This document shows, one piece after another, positions 18,743-28,301 of a stretch of DNA of 64,000 bases (positions are counted from its first letter, which is position 1; each line of letters starts with the position of its first letter). The DNA comes from Rhizobium sp. Lineage in GTDB: Bacteria > Pseudomonadota > Alphaproteobacteria > Rhizobiales > Rhizobiaceae. The DNA is taken from the NCBI GenBank assembly GCA_002796995.1, contig PEKW01000007.1, forward strand, positions 186,001 to 250,000, given 5' to 3'. Made by a program: the position numbers and the translations under genes. Below the pieces are notes generated by a model, which saw nothing but the letters and a program-made list of their open reading frames with translations, was not told the DNA's origin and ran no database searches.

Positions 18743-19813
18743 TCAGCCCTCCTGCCCGACGCGCCAGCTGTCGGCATAGATGCCGATCGCCTGGGCTTCG
18801 AAAGTGACACGTGCCTCGCTCGGGATTTCGGTATCCTCGGGCGCGACGATCGACAGCGGATGGCCGCAGAACAGGGTGCGGACGATCTTCTGGCGGCCGG
18901 TATCCTCGACCTTGGTGATCGTGACCGGCATGCCTTCGCGGCCGAGGCGGACGAATTCCGGCCGGACGCCGAGCTCGATCCTGGCGCCCTTGGCCAATGT
19001 AGGCGCGCCGTTCAGCGCGATGGTCTGCTCGCCGACCACGGCGGTTGATCCATTCACTGCGGCCGGCATGAAGTTCATACCCGGCGAGCCGATGAAATAG
19101 CCGACGAAGGTGTGGCTCGGACGCTCGAAGAGTTCGGCCGGCGTGCCGATCTGGACGATCTCGCCGTCATACATGACGACGACCTTGTCGGCGAAGGTCA
19201 GCGCTTCGGTCTGGTCATGGGTGACGTAGACCATGGTGAAGCCCGACTGGCGATGCAGCCGCTTCAGCTGCGAGCGCAGAACCCACTTCATGTGCGGGTC
19301 GATGACGGTCAGCGGCTCGTCGAACAGGATCGCGTTGACGTCGGAGCGGACGAGGCCACGGCCGAGCGAGATCTTCTGCTTCTGGTCGGCGGTGAGCCCC
19401 TGCGCGCGCCTGCCGGCCATGCCGGCCAGATCCGTCATCTCGAGGATTTCCTTGACCCGGCGATCGACCTCCGCTTCCGGCACATGGCGGTTGCGCAGGG
19501 GGAAGGCGAGATTGTCGTAGACCGTCATGGTGTCGTAGACGACCGGGAACTGGAAAACCTGGGCGATGTTGCGCGCCTCGGTCGAAAGAGCAGTGACATC
19601 GACGCCGTCGAACAGGATGCGACCGTCCGAGGGGTGAATGAGCCCGGATATGATGTTGAGCAGCGTTGTCTTGCCGCAGCCGGAGGGACCCAGCAGGGCA
19701 TAGGCGCCGCCGTCGGCCCATTCGTGATGGACTTCCTTCAGCGCGTAGTCGCCGACGGCCTTGGCCTTGGGGCTGTAGGCGTGGCGGATATGGTCGAGAT
19801 TGATGCGTGCCAT
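18743..19813 (-). CDS. glpT: Glycerol ABC transporter ATPase with degenerate signature motif
   Basis: ABC ATPase of 356 aa with a nucleotide-binding domain (about 1-240) and a C-terminal TOBE-like regulatory region. Walker A GPSGCGKT (42-49), Q-loop Q88, Walker B LFDE (163-166) and the switch histidine H199 (VTHDQTEA) are intact. The ABC signature is not: LTADQ (140-144) stands where LSGGQ is expected. Its partner GlpS has the opposite defect. Start ATG 19813 (MARINL) is chosen over a 47-codon extension without homology. It lies 11 bp downstream of glpS. Confidence 0.92.
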   Translation of the reverse strand: MARINLDHIRHAYSPKAKAVGDYALKEVHHEWADGGAYALLGPSGCGKTTLLNIISGLIHPSDGRILFDGVDVTALSTEARNIAQVFQFPVVYDTMTVYDNLAFPLRNRHVPEAEVDRRVKEILEMTDLAGMAGRRAQGLTADQKQKISLGRGLVRSDVNAILFDEPLTVIDPHMKWVLRSQLKRLHRQSGFTMVYVTHDQTEALTFADKVVVMYDGEIVQIGTPAELFERPSHTFVGYFIGSPGMNFMPAAVNGSTAVVGEQTIALNGAPTLAKGARIELGVRPEFVRLGREGMPVTITKVEDTGRQKIVRTLFCGHPLSIVAPEDTEIPSEARVTFEAQAIGIYADSWRVGQEG

Positions 19814-19824
19814 GTCTCTTCCCC

Positions 19825-20901
19825 TTACGCCGCGGCGACGTCGACGAGCGCGCGCCCGTCGGAGCCGAACGCCATCAGGTGGCGCGTATCGATGAAGACC
19901 TCGAGCTCGTAGTCGGGATCGATGTCGTGGATGCCGTGGGCCAGCATGACCCATCTCGCACCGGCGAAGTGGAGGTGGATGAAGCTCTCCGAACCGGCAA
20001 TTTCCGAGACCAGCGTCTTGGCCGAAAGCGCGGTCGTCGCATGGTCGTTACGCTCGAGATAAAGGTGATGCGGCTGGAACCCGATCGTCACCGGACCGTC
20101 GGCGATCGCGGCCAGGTGCGCCGGAACCGGCAGGATCGGCCGGTCGGCGAGCAGGAACTGCCCGCCGGACTTCACCAGTTCGATTGTGTTGAGCGGCGGA
20201 TCGGCGAAAGTGCGTGCGGTCAGGAGATCGAGTGGGTGACGATAGACCTGGATGGTTTCGCCGAACTGCGTCACCGCACCCTGGCTCAAGGTCGCGGTAT
20301 TGCCGCCGAGCAGGAGTGCTTCGGACGGTTCGGTGGTGGCATAGACGAAGATCGCGCCGGACTGGGCGAAGATCTTCGGCAGTTCCTCGCGCAGTTCTTC
20401 GCGCAGCTTGTAGTCGAGATTGGCGAGCGGCTCGTCGAGCAAGACCAGGTTGGCGTTCTTGACGATGGCGCGGGCCAGCGCGGTGCGCTGCTGCTGGCCG
20501 CCGGAGAGGTTGAGCGGCGTGCGGTCGAGATAGGGCGTCAGACGCAAAAGCTCGGCGGCCTTCTTCACCTCGCGGTCGATGGTCGCGGAATCCTTGCCGG
20601 CGATCCGCATCGGCGAGGCGATGTTCTCATAGACGGTCAATGCCGGATAATTGATGAACTGCTGATAGACCATGGCGACATTGCGCTTCTGCACCGGCAC
20701 GCCGGTGACATCCACGCCGTCGAAATGGATCGACCCGCCGGTCGGCTTGTCCAGACCGGCCATCAAGCGCATCAGCGAGGTCTTGCCGGAGAGCGTCGGC
20801 CCCAGCAGGACGTTCAGCGACCCTCGCTGCAAGACGAGATCGGTCGGGCGAATGTGATATTCGCCGGCAACCATCTTCGAGACATTGCGCAATTCAAGCA
20901 T
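19825..20901 (-). CDS. glpS: Glycerol ABC transporter ATPase lacking the switch histidine
   Basis: ABC ATPase of 358 aa with a nucleotide-binding domain and a C-terminal TOBE-like region. Walker A is GPTLSGKT (34-41), signature LSGGQ is intact (132-136) and Walker B is LLDE (154-157). At the H-loop the sequence is YATTEPSEA, so the catalytic switch histidine is T190. Combined with GlpT, the Walker/H-loop side of GlpT plus the LSGGQ of GlpS would give one complete ATP site, while the other composite site would be degenerate. It lies 55 bp downstream of glpD. Confidence 0.92.
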   Translation of the reverse strand: MLELRNVSKMVAGEYHIRPTDLVLQRGSLNVLLGPTLSGKTSLMRLMAGLDKPTGGSIHFDGVDVTGVPVQKRNVAMVYQQFINYPALTVYENIASPMRIAGKDSATIDREVKKAAELLRLTPYLDRTPLNLSGGQQQRTALARAIVKNANLVLLDEPLANLDYKLREELREELPKIFAQSGAIFVYATTEPSEALLLGGNTATLSQGAVTQFGETIQVYRHPLDLLTARTFADPPLNTIELVKSGGQFLLADRPILPVPAHLAAIADGPVTIGFQPHHLYLERNDHATTALSAKTLVSEIAGSESFIHLHFAGARWVMLAHGIHDIDPDYELEVFIDTRHLMAFGSDGRALVDVAAA

Positions 20902-20956
20902 CTATTCCTCGGGCCTCCTCCGAACCGTCGGCTATCTTCCAGCTGGCGCCTGCCCC

Positions 20957-22468
20957 TTATCGGGCGACGGCGACCGCCATGTATGTCTCCAGTTCCGCGG
21001 CCTCCCCGGCCGTCAGGAACAAACCTTGCTTCGTGCGCCGCCACAGCACGTCTTCCGCGCTGCAGGCCCATTCCCGCTCGATCAGCCAGCGGACTTCGCA
21101 CTCGTAAAGCGAGCCGCCGAAATGTCGCCCCATGTCCTCAGCGCGCGCGGCGCCGGACATGATGGTCTTCGCATCGGTGCCGTAGCATCGGACCAGTCGC
21201 TCCGCGTGGCCGTACTCAAGAAACAGATGCGCCTTGAGCAAGGCCTCGACTTCGGCCGCATAGGCCGTCGCTTCGAAATCGCCGCCCGGCAGCCTGCTCT
21301 TCGCCGTCCACGCAGCCCCTTTGACGCCGATCGCTTCGCCGATCTTCTCCAGTGCGTTCTCGGCCAGCCGCCGATAGGTGGTCAGCTTGCCGCCGAAGAC
21401 ATTGAGAAGCGGCGCTTCCTCCGCCTGACGGTCGAGCTTCAGCACATAGTCGCGGGTCGCTTCCTGGGCCTTCGATGCACCATCGTCATAGAGCGGGCGC
21501 ACGGCCGAGTAGCTCCAGACGATGTCGTCCTTCTTCACCGGCTCTGCGAAATATTCGCTGGCGGCGTTGCAGAGATACGCGATTTCCTCTTCGCTTATTT
21601 TCACATTTTTCGGATCATCCGTATAGTCACGATCCGTCGTGCCGATCAGCGTGAAATCACTCTCATAGGGAATGGCGAAAATGATTCGGTTGTCCGGGTT
21701 CTGGAAGAAATAGGCCCGCTTGTCGGAGAACTTCTTCTTCACCACGATATGGCTGCCCTGGACAAGCCGGACATTGTGGACATTGTTGCGGCCGAAGGCG
21801 CCGGCAAGCACGTGGTCGACCCAGGGACCGGCGGCATTGACCAGCATGCGCGCCCTGAAGCTCTGCGTCTGGCCGTTCGCCTGGTCACGCACCGTGACGG
21901 TCCAGAGCCCGTTCTCGCGGCGGGCCGAGGTAACCCGGGTCCGGCTCAGGATCGTCGCACCGCGATCGGCGGCATCCCGGGCATTGAGGACCACCATGCG
22001 GGCATCGTCGACCCAGCCGTCGGAATACTCGAAAGCCTTGGAAAACACAGGCTTCAGCGGCTTTCCAGCCGGGTCGCGGCGGAGGTCCAGCGTCTTCGTC
22101 GCCGGCAGGAGCTTGCGGCCGCCGAGATGGTCGTAAAGGAAAAGCCCGAGGCGGATCAGCCAGGCCGGGCGGACGCCGCCCTTCTGGAAGGGCAGGACGA
22201 AACGCAGCGGCCAGATGACGTGCGGCGCCATGGCCCACAGCACTTCGCGCTCCATCAGCGCTTCGCGCACAAGGCGGAATTCATAATATTCGAGATAACG
22301 GAGGCCGCCATGGATCAGCTTGGTGGCGCCGGAGGACGTGCCCGAGGCGAGGTCGTTCATTTCGGCCAGCGCCACGGTATAGCCGCGACCCACCGCATCA
22401 CGCGCAATGCCGCAGCCGTTGATGCCGCCACCGATGACAAAGATGTCGAAAACCGTCTCGACCGACAT
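20957..22468 (-). CDS. glpD: Glycerol-3-phosphate dehydrogenase, FAD-dependent
   Basis: Aerobic membrane-associated glycerol-3-phosphate dehydrogenase of 503 aa, feeding electrons to ubiquinone and giving dihydroxyacetone phosphate. The N-terminal FAD motif is VIGGGINGCGIARDA; the conserved TKLIHGGLRYLE and NAAGPWVD follow. The ATG at 22468 directly precedes the conserved core and follows GGGGAGCGA; the frame opens 11 codons earlier at 22501. A sigma-70-like promoter lies in the 106-bp gap behind glpR. Confidence 0.95.
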   Translation of the reverse strand: MSVETVFDIFVIGGGINGCGIARDAVGRGYTVALAEMNDLASGTSSGATKLIHGGLRYLEYYEFRLVREALMEREVLWAMAPHVIWPLRFVLPFQKGGVRPAWLIRLGLFLYDHLGGRKLLPATKTLDLRRDPAGKPLKPVFSKAFEYSDGWVDDARMVVLNARDAADRGATILSRTRVTSARRENGLWTVTVRDQANGQTQSFRARMLVNAAGPWVDHVLAGAFGRNNVHNVRLVQGSHIVVKKKFSDKRAYFFQNPDNRIIFAIPYESDFTLIGTTDRDYTDDPKNVKISEEEIAYLCNAASEYFAEPVKKDDIVWSYSAVRPLYDDGASKAQEATRDYVLKLDRQAEEAPLLNVFGGKLTTYRRLAENALEKIGEAIGVKGAAWTAKSRLPGGDFEATAYAAEVEALLKAHLFLEYGHAERLVRCYGTDAKTIMSGAARAEDMGRHFGGSLYECEVRWLIEREWACSAEDVLWRRTKQGLFLTAGEAAELETYMAVAVAR

Positions 22469-22527
22469 TCGCTCCCCGCTCCTCCTTTTCGCATTGCACA
22501 ATTTAGAGCGATTGCGAAAGTCACGGC

Positions 22528-22556
22528 ATCTAAATTGAAAGCGAATCGAATGTCAA
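22528..22556 (-). promoter_or_regulatory. Candidate glpD promoter
   Basis: On the minus strand TTGACA (22556-22551), a 17-bp spacer and TTAGAT (22533-22528) form a plausible housekeeping promoter: perfect -35, weak -10. The spacer holds TTCGATTCGCTTTC, whose CTTTC resembles the arms of the repeat upstream of glpR, so GlpR may act here too. Confidence 0.5.
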
Positions 22557-22574
22557 ACGAAGATTAGCGAAAAA

Positions 22575-23366
22575 CTAGCGGCTTTCGTCCATGTCACCCT
22601 GCTGGCTTTGCGTTTCCACCAGATGCACGTCGCTTTCGGCACAGATCCGCCGAATCGCATCGACGGGACAATGGTCGGTGATGAAGGTATGGACCTGGGA
22701 AATATGGCCGATGCGCACCGGAGCCGTGCGTTCGAACTTGGAGGCGTCCGATACCAGGATGACGTGGCGGGCATTGGCGATGATCGCCTGGGCCACCTTG
22801 ACCTCCCGATAGTCGAAGTCGAGAAGCGCGCCGTCCTCGTCGATCGCCGAAACGCCGATGACGGCGAAATCGACCTTGAACTGGCGGATGAAATCGACCG
22901 CCGCCTCGCCGACGATACCGCCGTCCGATCCGCGAACCACCCCGCCAGCAATCACCACCTCAATCGAGGGGAACACTCGCAAGCGATTGGCGACATTGAT
23001 ATTGTTGGTGATCACCATCAATTCACGATGGTCGACCAAGGCCTCCCCGACGGCCTCGGTCGTCGTGCCGATATTGATGAACAGCGAGGAATTGTCGGGG
23101 ATCAGGGCCGCCGCGGCGCGGCCGATCGCCTGTTTCTCAGGAGCAGCGATCGAACGGCGCGCCTCGTATTTGACGTTCTCGTTGCCGCTCGGGAAAATCG
23201 CGCCGCCATGGATGCGCGTCAGCGCTTTGCCGTCGCAGAGGTCGTTCAGATCCTTGCGGATGGTCTGCGGCGTGACGGCGAAGCGTGTCGCCAGCTCGTC
23301 GACCAGCACGCGACCCTCCGCCTTGGCGAGAGCCATGATTTCCACCTGACGGCTGGTAAACAGCAT
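22575..23366 (-). CDS. glpR: DeoR-family repressor of glycerol genes
   Basis: DeoR-type regulator of 263 aa: N-terminal winged helix-turn-helix (about 1-57, FAVTPQTIRKDLNDLC as recognition region) and a C-terminal sugar-phosphate sensor domain (LFINIGTTTEAV, ITNNINVA). Expected to be released by glycerol-3-phosphate. It heads the glpRDSTPQUVK series. The ATG at 23366 follows GGGGAGG by about 6 bp; an in-frame GTG at 23372 overlaps that ribosome-binding site and is less likely. Confidence 0.92.
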   Translation of the reverse strand: MLFTSRQVEIMALAKAEGRVLVDELATRFAVTPQTIRKDLNDLCDGKALTRIHGGAIFPSGNENVKYEARRSIAAPEKQAIGRAAAALIPDNSSLFINIGTTTEAVGEALVDHRELMVITNNINVANRLRVFPSIEVVIAGGVVRGSDGGIVGEAAVDFIRQFKVDFAVIGVSAIDEDGALLDFDYREVKVAQAIIANARHVILVSDASKFERTAPVRIGHISQVHTFITDHCPVDAIRRICAESDVHLVETQSQQGDMDESR

Positions 23367-23388
23367 CCGCACCTCCCCTTTTCGTTTT

Positions 23389-23413
23389 CTTTCATCCTAT
23401 GGGAAAATGAAAG
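23389..23413. promoter_or_regulatory. Candidate GlpR operator
   Basis: Perfect 7-bp inverted repeat CTTTCAT/ATGAAAG with an 11-bp spacer, 23 bp upstream of the glpR start codon. Position and symmetry fit an autoregulatory operator; binding by GlpR is inference. Confidence 0.45.
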
Positions 23414-23552
23414 TCCGGCAATAGGCTCGCCTGGCTGCGACGCAATTGCGCCTCCGCCGCACTTAACCAACAAGAAATTCCCCGGGCCACCATCTGGCGA
23501 CCCGGGGAGAGGCCCCCGCCGATCTGAATTTCGAAACTGCCGGTACGCGAAC

Positions 23553-23837
23553 TCAACGGCAGCCCTGATAGACTTCCCACTGCTCGATATTGTTGACGCG
23601 GCGCTGTTCGGCCGGCGTCAACTTGCCGTAGGGCGGAAAGCAGGCACGGCCGAAGACGTTGCGGGCGCGCTGCGTCTTGAAGCAGAAGCCCTTGGCGGCA
23701 TAGATCGCGTTTCGCTCATACCACAATTGTTCGCAGGTCATTCCGCTCTGCGCCGCCGCCGGTGTGGCCGCCCCCACGGCGAACACAATCGGCATCGCCG
23801 CAATGGCTGCTGCAGTCAGTGTCTTGATATACCCCAT
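23553..23837 (-). CDS. YARHG-like secreted small protein
   Basis: 94-aa protein with a clear signal peptide (cleavage near ATPAAAQ-SGMT) and a short mature domain containing CEQLWYERNAIYAAKGFCF, the aromatic/cysteine pattern of YARHG-type exported proteins. Four cysteines remain in the mature part, so disulfides in the periplasm or outside are likely. Function unknown. It stands alone between glpR and the sugar kinase gene, with GGAGGGG as ribosome-binding site. Confidence 0.75.
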   Translation of the reverse strand: MGYIKTLTAAAIAAMPIVFAVGAATPAAAQSGMTCEQLWYERNAIYAAKGFCFKTQRARNVFGRACFPPYGKLTPAEQRRVNNIEQWEVYQGCR

Positions 23838-23986
23838 GACAAAGCCCCTCCTGTTTCAATAGAGCCAATCTAGCACAGCGGCGCTGTGTGCAATTGACTC
23901 ACGTCAAGACTCGGAGCGGTAAGCGGCGGGACGACCTGGCGGAGATGTCTGCGATGACATACAGGGCGAAGGCTGAAGCGAAAGCG

Positions 23987-24907
23987 CTAGCCGGTGAGCC
24001 CGAGCTTGTCGCGCGGGACGAGCGCACCGGGGTGGCGGACCACCCGGGCGGCGACCGCATGGCCCTGCGCTGCAGCCTCCTCCGGCGAAGCGCCGCCCAG
24101 GCGGGCCGCCAGATAGCCGCCATTGAAGGAATCCCCGGCTCCGGTGCTGTCCACCGGCTTGACGCTGTCGAAGCTCATCCGCCTGATCGCACCCTGTGCC
24201 GCGGCAACGGCGATCGGACCGCCGCCATTCTTCACCACGACTTCGCCGGCGCCATTCCGCAGCCAGCGGGCGGCGCAGTCCTCGATGTCCGCATCGCCGA
24301 AAACCGAGGCCTCGTCGTCGAAACTGGGCAGGGCGATCGCAGCGGTTGCCGCGGCGCTCGACAGGCTCGCGCGCATCGTCTCGACATTCTCCCAGAGACG
24401 CGACCGGATATTCGGATCGAAGACGGTCAGCTTGCCCGCTGCGCGCGCCTTGCCGACGAGGCGCAGGAGGGCGGTCCGGCGATCCGGCTCGAGAATGGCG
24501 AGCGTGATGCCGGAAAAGTAGACGACGGCGGCGGCGTCGATGGCCGCTTCGAGCGCGGCTTCGTCGTCGGCCAGGCGGCGGGCGGCGGACTGGCCGCGCC
24601 AATAGGAAAAGCTGCGCTCGCCGTCGTGAAGCTCGATCGAGTAGAGGCCGACCGTGCGATCCGGATCGCGCGCGATGAATTGGGTGTCGATGTCGTTCGA
24701 TCCGAGGAATTCGAGCATGCGCTCAGAAAAGGGGTCCGTTCCCAGCCGGGTGAAAAAGGACACCCGCCAGTCCGACGGCAGGCAGGCCCGCACATACCAG
24801 GCGGTGTTCAGCGTATCGCCGGCATAGCTCATGCGCCAAAGGCCACCCTCGGCCTGGGAAAGTTCGACCATGGCCTCGCCGATCGCGAGAAACAGCTTTT
24901 CACTCAT
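23987..24907 (-). CDS. kdgK: 2-keto-3-deoxygluconate kinase, PfkB family
   Basis: Ribokinase/PfkB-family sugar kinase, 306 aa. The N-terminal AIGEAMVELSQ with YAGDTLNTAWYVRAC is typical of 2-keto-3-deoxygluconate kinases, and the C-terminal signature DSTGAGDSFNGGYLAA contains the catalytic Asp and anion hole. It would phosphorylate KDG for the Entner-Doudoroff branch. No other sugar-acid genes are adjacent, so substrate assignment rests on family resemblance. Confidence 0.85.
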   Translation of the reverse strand: MSEKLFLAIGEAMVELSQAEGGLWRMSYAGDTLNTAWYVRACLPSDWRVSFFTRLGTDPFSERMLEFLGSNDIDTQFIARDPDRTVGLYSIELHDGERSFSYWRGQSAARRLADDEAALEAAIDAAAVVYFSGITLAILEPDRRTALLRLVGKARAAGKLTVFDPNIRSRLWENVETMRASLSSAAATAAIALPSFDDEASVFGDADIEDCAARWLRNGAGEVVVKNGGGPIAVAAAQGAIRRMSFDSVKPVDSTGAGDSFNGGYLAARLGGASPEEAAAQGHAVAARVVRHPGALVPRDKLGLTG

Positions 24908-25292
24908 GCATTCGCCTCCTCCGCGACCACGTCCCTCGCCTGTCGTCCTTCGCGCCGGGAACCTGAGCGGCCTCCGGTGCCACGAGGCTGCGATTCCCGA
25001 CCGGGAACACGTTGGGCACAGGCCTCGTCCGCATGGGACAGCCGAGCCAATAACTCATCCGCGCGCCGACGGCAAAGGCAATTGAACGGCACTCCTGCCC
25101 TTCCGCCGGCGGATTCGATGGCCCCTGCGGCCTCTCGGTTGCAGCGATCCCCGCATCATTCCCGGAAACTATGTTTGTTATTTCCTCTATCTATTTGATT
25201 GATGCAAGATGTCGGGGGATCCTTCCAGTTCGTGGCCCGTCGTCTTGCTTGAGCCAGGCGGTTGTCGCGCTAACCAGATAAGGGGAACGATC
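24908..25292. other. Divergent intergenic region, kdgK to amino-acid transporter
   Basis: No gene, RNA or convincing repeat is visible. The right third (about 25165-25210) turns AT-rich against a GC-rich background and probably holds the promoter of the ABC operon that starts at 25293. No pair of -35/-10 boxes stands out enough to be called. Confidence 0.4.
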
Positions 25293-26078
25293 ATGTTGAA
25301 AGCCATTTTGTCGTGCGCGCTCGCTGCCGGTATTGCGATCGCTGCGGCTGCACTTCCGTCCGCCGCCGCTGCCGACGAGCTCGAAACCGTCAAGGCCGCC
25401 GGTGAGTTCAAATTCGCCAATAGCGGCGCATATCCGCCCTTCAGCTTCGTCGACGACACGAACCAGGTCGTCGGCTTCGACGTCGATATCGGCAACGAGA
25501 TCGCCAAGCGCCTCGGCGTCAAGGGCGTTGCCGTCAGCACCGCGTGGGACGGCATCATCGCCGGCCTGCTGGCCGGCAAGTATGATGCGATCATCGGCAG
25601 CATGACGATCACCGCCGAACGCGAAAAGGCCGTCGATTTCGTCGGCCCCTACTATCGCTCCGGCCGCGGCATCTTCGTCGCGACGGATTCCGCCGTGAAG
25701 TCGCTGGACGACCTGAAGGACAAGACGATCGGCGTTACGCTTGGCGAAACGCATGAGAAGTGGGCGCGCGAGCGCGGCGGCTGGGAAATCCGCACCTACA
25801 AGGGCCTGCCGGAACTCTTCCTCGAGTTGAAGTCCGGTCGCGTCGATGCGATCGTCGTCGACAGCATCCCAGTCATGGTCGCCATGAAGGACAATGGCGA
25901 GAAGGTCCGCAAGCTGGAGACCGGCGAAATCGACGGCGGCGCCGTCAACATCGGCATCGCGATCCGCAAGGGCAATCCGGATCTCAAGGCCGCCATGCAG
26001 AAGGCGCTCGACGAGATGATGGCGGACGGCACCTACGAGACCATCTCGATGAAGTGGATCGGCGCGGACATCCGCTGA
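25293..26078 (+). CDS. Polar amino acid-type ABC transporter binding protein
   Basis: Family 3 solute-binding protein of 261 aa with a signal peptide ending about AALPSAAAA-DELET. Core motifs YPPFSFVDDTNQVVGFDVDI, the GIIAGLLAGKYDAIIGSMTIT segment and DAIVVDS are typical of binding proteins for amino acids or amino-acid-like cations. ATG 25293 is preferred to an upstream in-frame start because AGGGGAAC precedes it and the signal peptide follows. The substrate is unknown; the linked amidohydrolase-type genes suggest a nitrogenous compound. Two strong hairpins follow the gene. Confidence 0.88.
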   Translation: MLKAILSCALAAGIAIAAAALPSAAAADELETVKAAGEFKFANSGAYPPFSFVDDTNQVVGFDVDIGNEIAKRLGVKGVAVSTAWDGIIAGLLAGKYDAIIGSMTITAEREKAVDFVGPYYRSGRGIFVATDSAVKSLDDLKDKTIGVTLGETHEKWARERGGWEIRTYKGLPELFLELKSGRVDAIVVDSIPVMVAMKDNGEKVRKLETGEIDGGAVNIGIAIRKGNPDLKAAMQKALDEMMADGTYETISMKWIGADIR

Positions 26079-26091
26079 ATTTGGCCGGTCG

Positions 26092-26147
26092 GGCGGGATC
26101 AGGCGATCCCGCCGGCCAGGCTCGGCTCCGCGCCTGCCGCGGAGCCG
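26092..26147. promoter_or_regulatory. Twin hairpins after the binding-protein gene
   Basis: Two perfect stem-loops in tandem: arms GGCGGGATC/GATCCCGCC (26092-26113) and CGGCTCCGCG/CGCGGAGCCG (26123-26147). Neither has a T tract. They sit between the binding protein and its permease genes and probably protect or segment the transcript in favour of the binding protein. Confidence 0.6.
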
Positions 26148-26211
26148 ATTCCGAGTACCGTTCTTCCCGCGGCGCCATCGCGCCGGCCCCGTGATCGACA
26201 GGCCCTTTTGC

Positions 26212-26862
26212 ATGGATACCGACCTGATCTTGCGAATACTGCCGGCCTTCATCCAGGCCGCATGGACGACGGTCGAGATTTCTCTCGTCTCGCTGGTGAT
26301 CGGGCTGTCGGTCGCGTCGCTGCTGACGGCTGCGCGCATGTCGCGCCTCGCTCCGCTCAGGGTGCTGGGCACGGTCTATGTCAGCCTGTTCCGGGGAACG
26401 CCCGCGCTCATCCAGATCTTCCTGCTCTATTTCGGCGGACCGCAGATCGGCCTGCAGCTCGAACCTTTCGCCGCTGGCGCCATCGCGCTTGGCCTCAACA
26501 TCGGCGCCTACATGGCCGAGTCGATGCGCGGCGGCATCCTGTCGGTCGACCGCGGCCAGACGGAGGCCGCCCGCTCGCTCGGGTTCAGCCGCGCGCAGTC
26601 GATGCGCTGGATCGTGCTGCCGCAGGCAGCCCGGCTGATGATCCGGCCGCTCGGCGTCAATGCCGTGGCCCTGGTCAAGGGCACGGCGCTGGTCGCCACC
26701 ATCTCCGTCGTGGAGCTGACCTACACGGCGCAGCGCTTCATCGGTTCGACCTACAAGCCTTTCGAGATCTTCGCCGTGACTGCCGTCCTCTACATGATCA
26801 TGGTCTATGGGCTGACTCTGCTGATCGGCTTGCTCGATCGCGCCTATGCGGAAGAGGTATAA
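26212..26862 (+). CDS. Amino acid ABC transporter permease 1
   Basis: HisM/HisQ-type permease of about 216 aa with several membrane segments. Contains [18 protein letters not shown] and the EAA loop [20 protein letters not shown] of polar amino acid importers. ATG 26212 is taken as start; a GTG at 26191 is the other choice and neither has a strong ribosome-binding site. The next permease starts 3 bp after the stop. Confidence 0.9.
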   Translation: MDTDLILRILPAFIQAAWTTVEISLVSLVIGLSVASLLTAARMSRLAPLRVLGTVYVSLFRGTPALIQIFLLYFGGPQIGLQLEPFAAGAIALGLNIGAYMAESMRGGILSVDRGQTEAARSLGFSRAQSMRWIVLPQAARLMIRPLGVNAVALVKGTALVATISVVELTYTAQRFIGSTYKPFEIFAVTAVLYMIMVYGLTLLIGLLDRAYAEEV

Positions 26863-26865
26863 GCG

Positions 26866-27525
26866 ATGCAGGGTCTCGATTTCACCGTCGTCTTCGCCTA
26901 CTGGCCGCTGCTTGCCGAAGGGATTGGCTGGACCGTCGTGTTGTCGGTCACCTCGGCCGTGATCAGCGTGCTCGCCGGGATCGGCTTCGCCCTTCTCGTC
27001 CTCTACGGGTCGGCGCTGGTCCGCTACCCGATCCGGCTGTTCATGTGGCTCTTCATGGGCACGCCGCTCCTGCTGCAGCTGTTCCTCATCTATTTCGGCC
27101 TGTCCCAGATCGGCATCGACATTCCCGCGCTCGGCGCCGGCATCATCGCGCTCAGCCTGCATTTCGCCGTCTACAATGCCGACATCTTCCAGGCCGGCAT
27201 TCTCTCGGTCGACAGGGGGCAGACCGAGGCCGCCCGCAGTCTCGGCTTCGGCCGCCACCGAACGCTCGTCTACATCATCGTGCCGCAGGCGGTTCGCAAC
27301 ACGCTTCCTGCCGTCGGCAGCATGATGATCGCGCTGCTGAAGGAATCGGCGATCGTCTCGATGATCGGCATTGCCGAGATCGTGCACAGCGCCCAGCTGG
27401 CCATCAGCGAGACCTACCGGCCGTTCGAGTTCTACCTGACCGCGGCCGTGCTCTATTACATTCTCAACCTGATCCTCGAGGCCGGCCTGCGCCGGATCGA
27501 AGGCAAAGTGGAGCTTTCGCGATGA
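26866..27525 (+). CDS. Amino acid ABC transporter permease 2
   Basis: HisM/HisQ-type permease of 219 aa, partner of the preceding subunit. Shows [16 protein letters not shown] and the EAA loop [20 protein letters not shown]. Overlaps the ATPase gene by ATGA. Two different permeases imply a heterodimeric channel. Confidence 0.9.
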   Translation: MQGLDFTVVFAYWPLLAEGIGWTVVLSVTSAVISVLAGIGFALLVLYGSALVRYPIRLFMWLFMGTPLLLQLFLIYFGLSQIGIDIPALGAGIIALSLHFAVYNADIFQAGILSVDRGQTEAARSLGFGRHRTLVYIIVPQAVRNTLPAVGSMMIALLKESAIVSMIGIAEIVHSAQLAISETYRPFEFYLTAAVLYYILNLILEAGLRRIEGKVELSR

Positions 27526-28286
27526 ACGATGTCCGCCCGATGATCGACGTGCGCGGCGCGCGCAAGGCTTACGGCCCGCTGGAGGTCCTAAAGGGGATCG
27601 ACTTCAGCGTGGCGCGCGGCCAGATCATCGCCGTGATCGGGCCGAGCGGCTCGGGAAAGAGCACGCTGCTGCGCTCCATCAACCATCTGGAGACCCTCGA
27701 CAGCGGCGAGGTCTGGCTGGACGGCGTGCTGGTCAACCAGAGGCTGCCCGGCCGCGCCTTCGAGCGCCACATCAATCAGGTGCGCCAGCAGATGGGCATG
27801 GTGTTCCAGCACTTCAACCTGTTTCCGCATCTGAGCGTCTGCGACAACATCGCCATCGCCCCGGCCAAGCTGAAGGGCATCGACAAGGCCTCCGCCCGCA
27901 AGCTCGCCCTGACCATGCTCGAAAAGGTTGGGCTCGCCGACAAGATCGACGCCTTCCCGGCCCGGCTTTCGGGCGGGCAGAAACAGCGCGTGGCGATTGC
28001 CCGGGCACTCGCCATGCAGCCGAAGGTCATGCTGTTCGACGAGGCAACGTCGGCGCTCGATCCGGAGCTGGTGGACGAGGTCAACCTGGTGATGAAACAG
28101 CTCGCGAGCGAGCACATGACGATGGTGATCGTCACCCATGAAATGCGTTTCGCGGCAGAAGTGGCCGACCGCGTGCTGTTCATGGCCGACGGCACCGTGA
28201 TCGAGGAAGGAACGCCCGACGAGCTGTTCACGCAGCCAAAGCAGGAACGCACGCGCACATTCCTCCGGAAGTTTCTCAGTGCCTGA
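27522..28286 (+). CDS. Amino acid ABC transporter ATPase
   Basis: GlnQ/HisP-type ATPase of 254 aa with canonical motifs: Walker A GPSGSGKS, signature LSGGQKQR, Walker [11 protein letters not shown] and switch VTHEM. Powers the transporter encoded just upstream. The start ATG overlaps the permease stop, and the dimethylformamidase-like gene begins 15 bp after its end, tying uptake to the following enzymes. Confidence 0.93.
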   Translation: MNDVRPMIDVRGARKAYGPLEVLKGIDFSVARGQIIAVIGPSGSGKSTLLRSINHLETLDSGEVWLDGVLVNQRLPGRAFERHINQVRQQMGMVFQHFNLFPHLSVCDNIAIAPAKLKGIDKASARKLALTMLEKVGLADKIDAFPARLSGGQKQRVAIARALAMQPKVMLFDEATSALDPELVDEVNLVMKQLASEHMTMVIVTHEMRFAAEVADRVLFMADGTVIEEGTPDELFTQPKQERTRTFLRKFLSA

Positions 28287-28301
28287 CAGGAGACGAGGCG
28301 A

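Noticed and set aside
25293..28286. Transporter assigned to a specific amino acid such as arginine or histidine
   Set aside because: Family 3 binding proteins cannot be assigned to a ligand by eye, and the neighbouring genes do not match a known amino-acid pathway.
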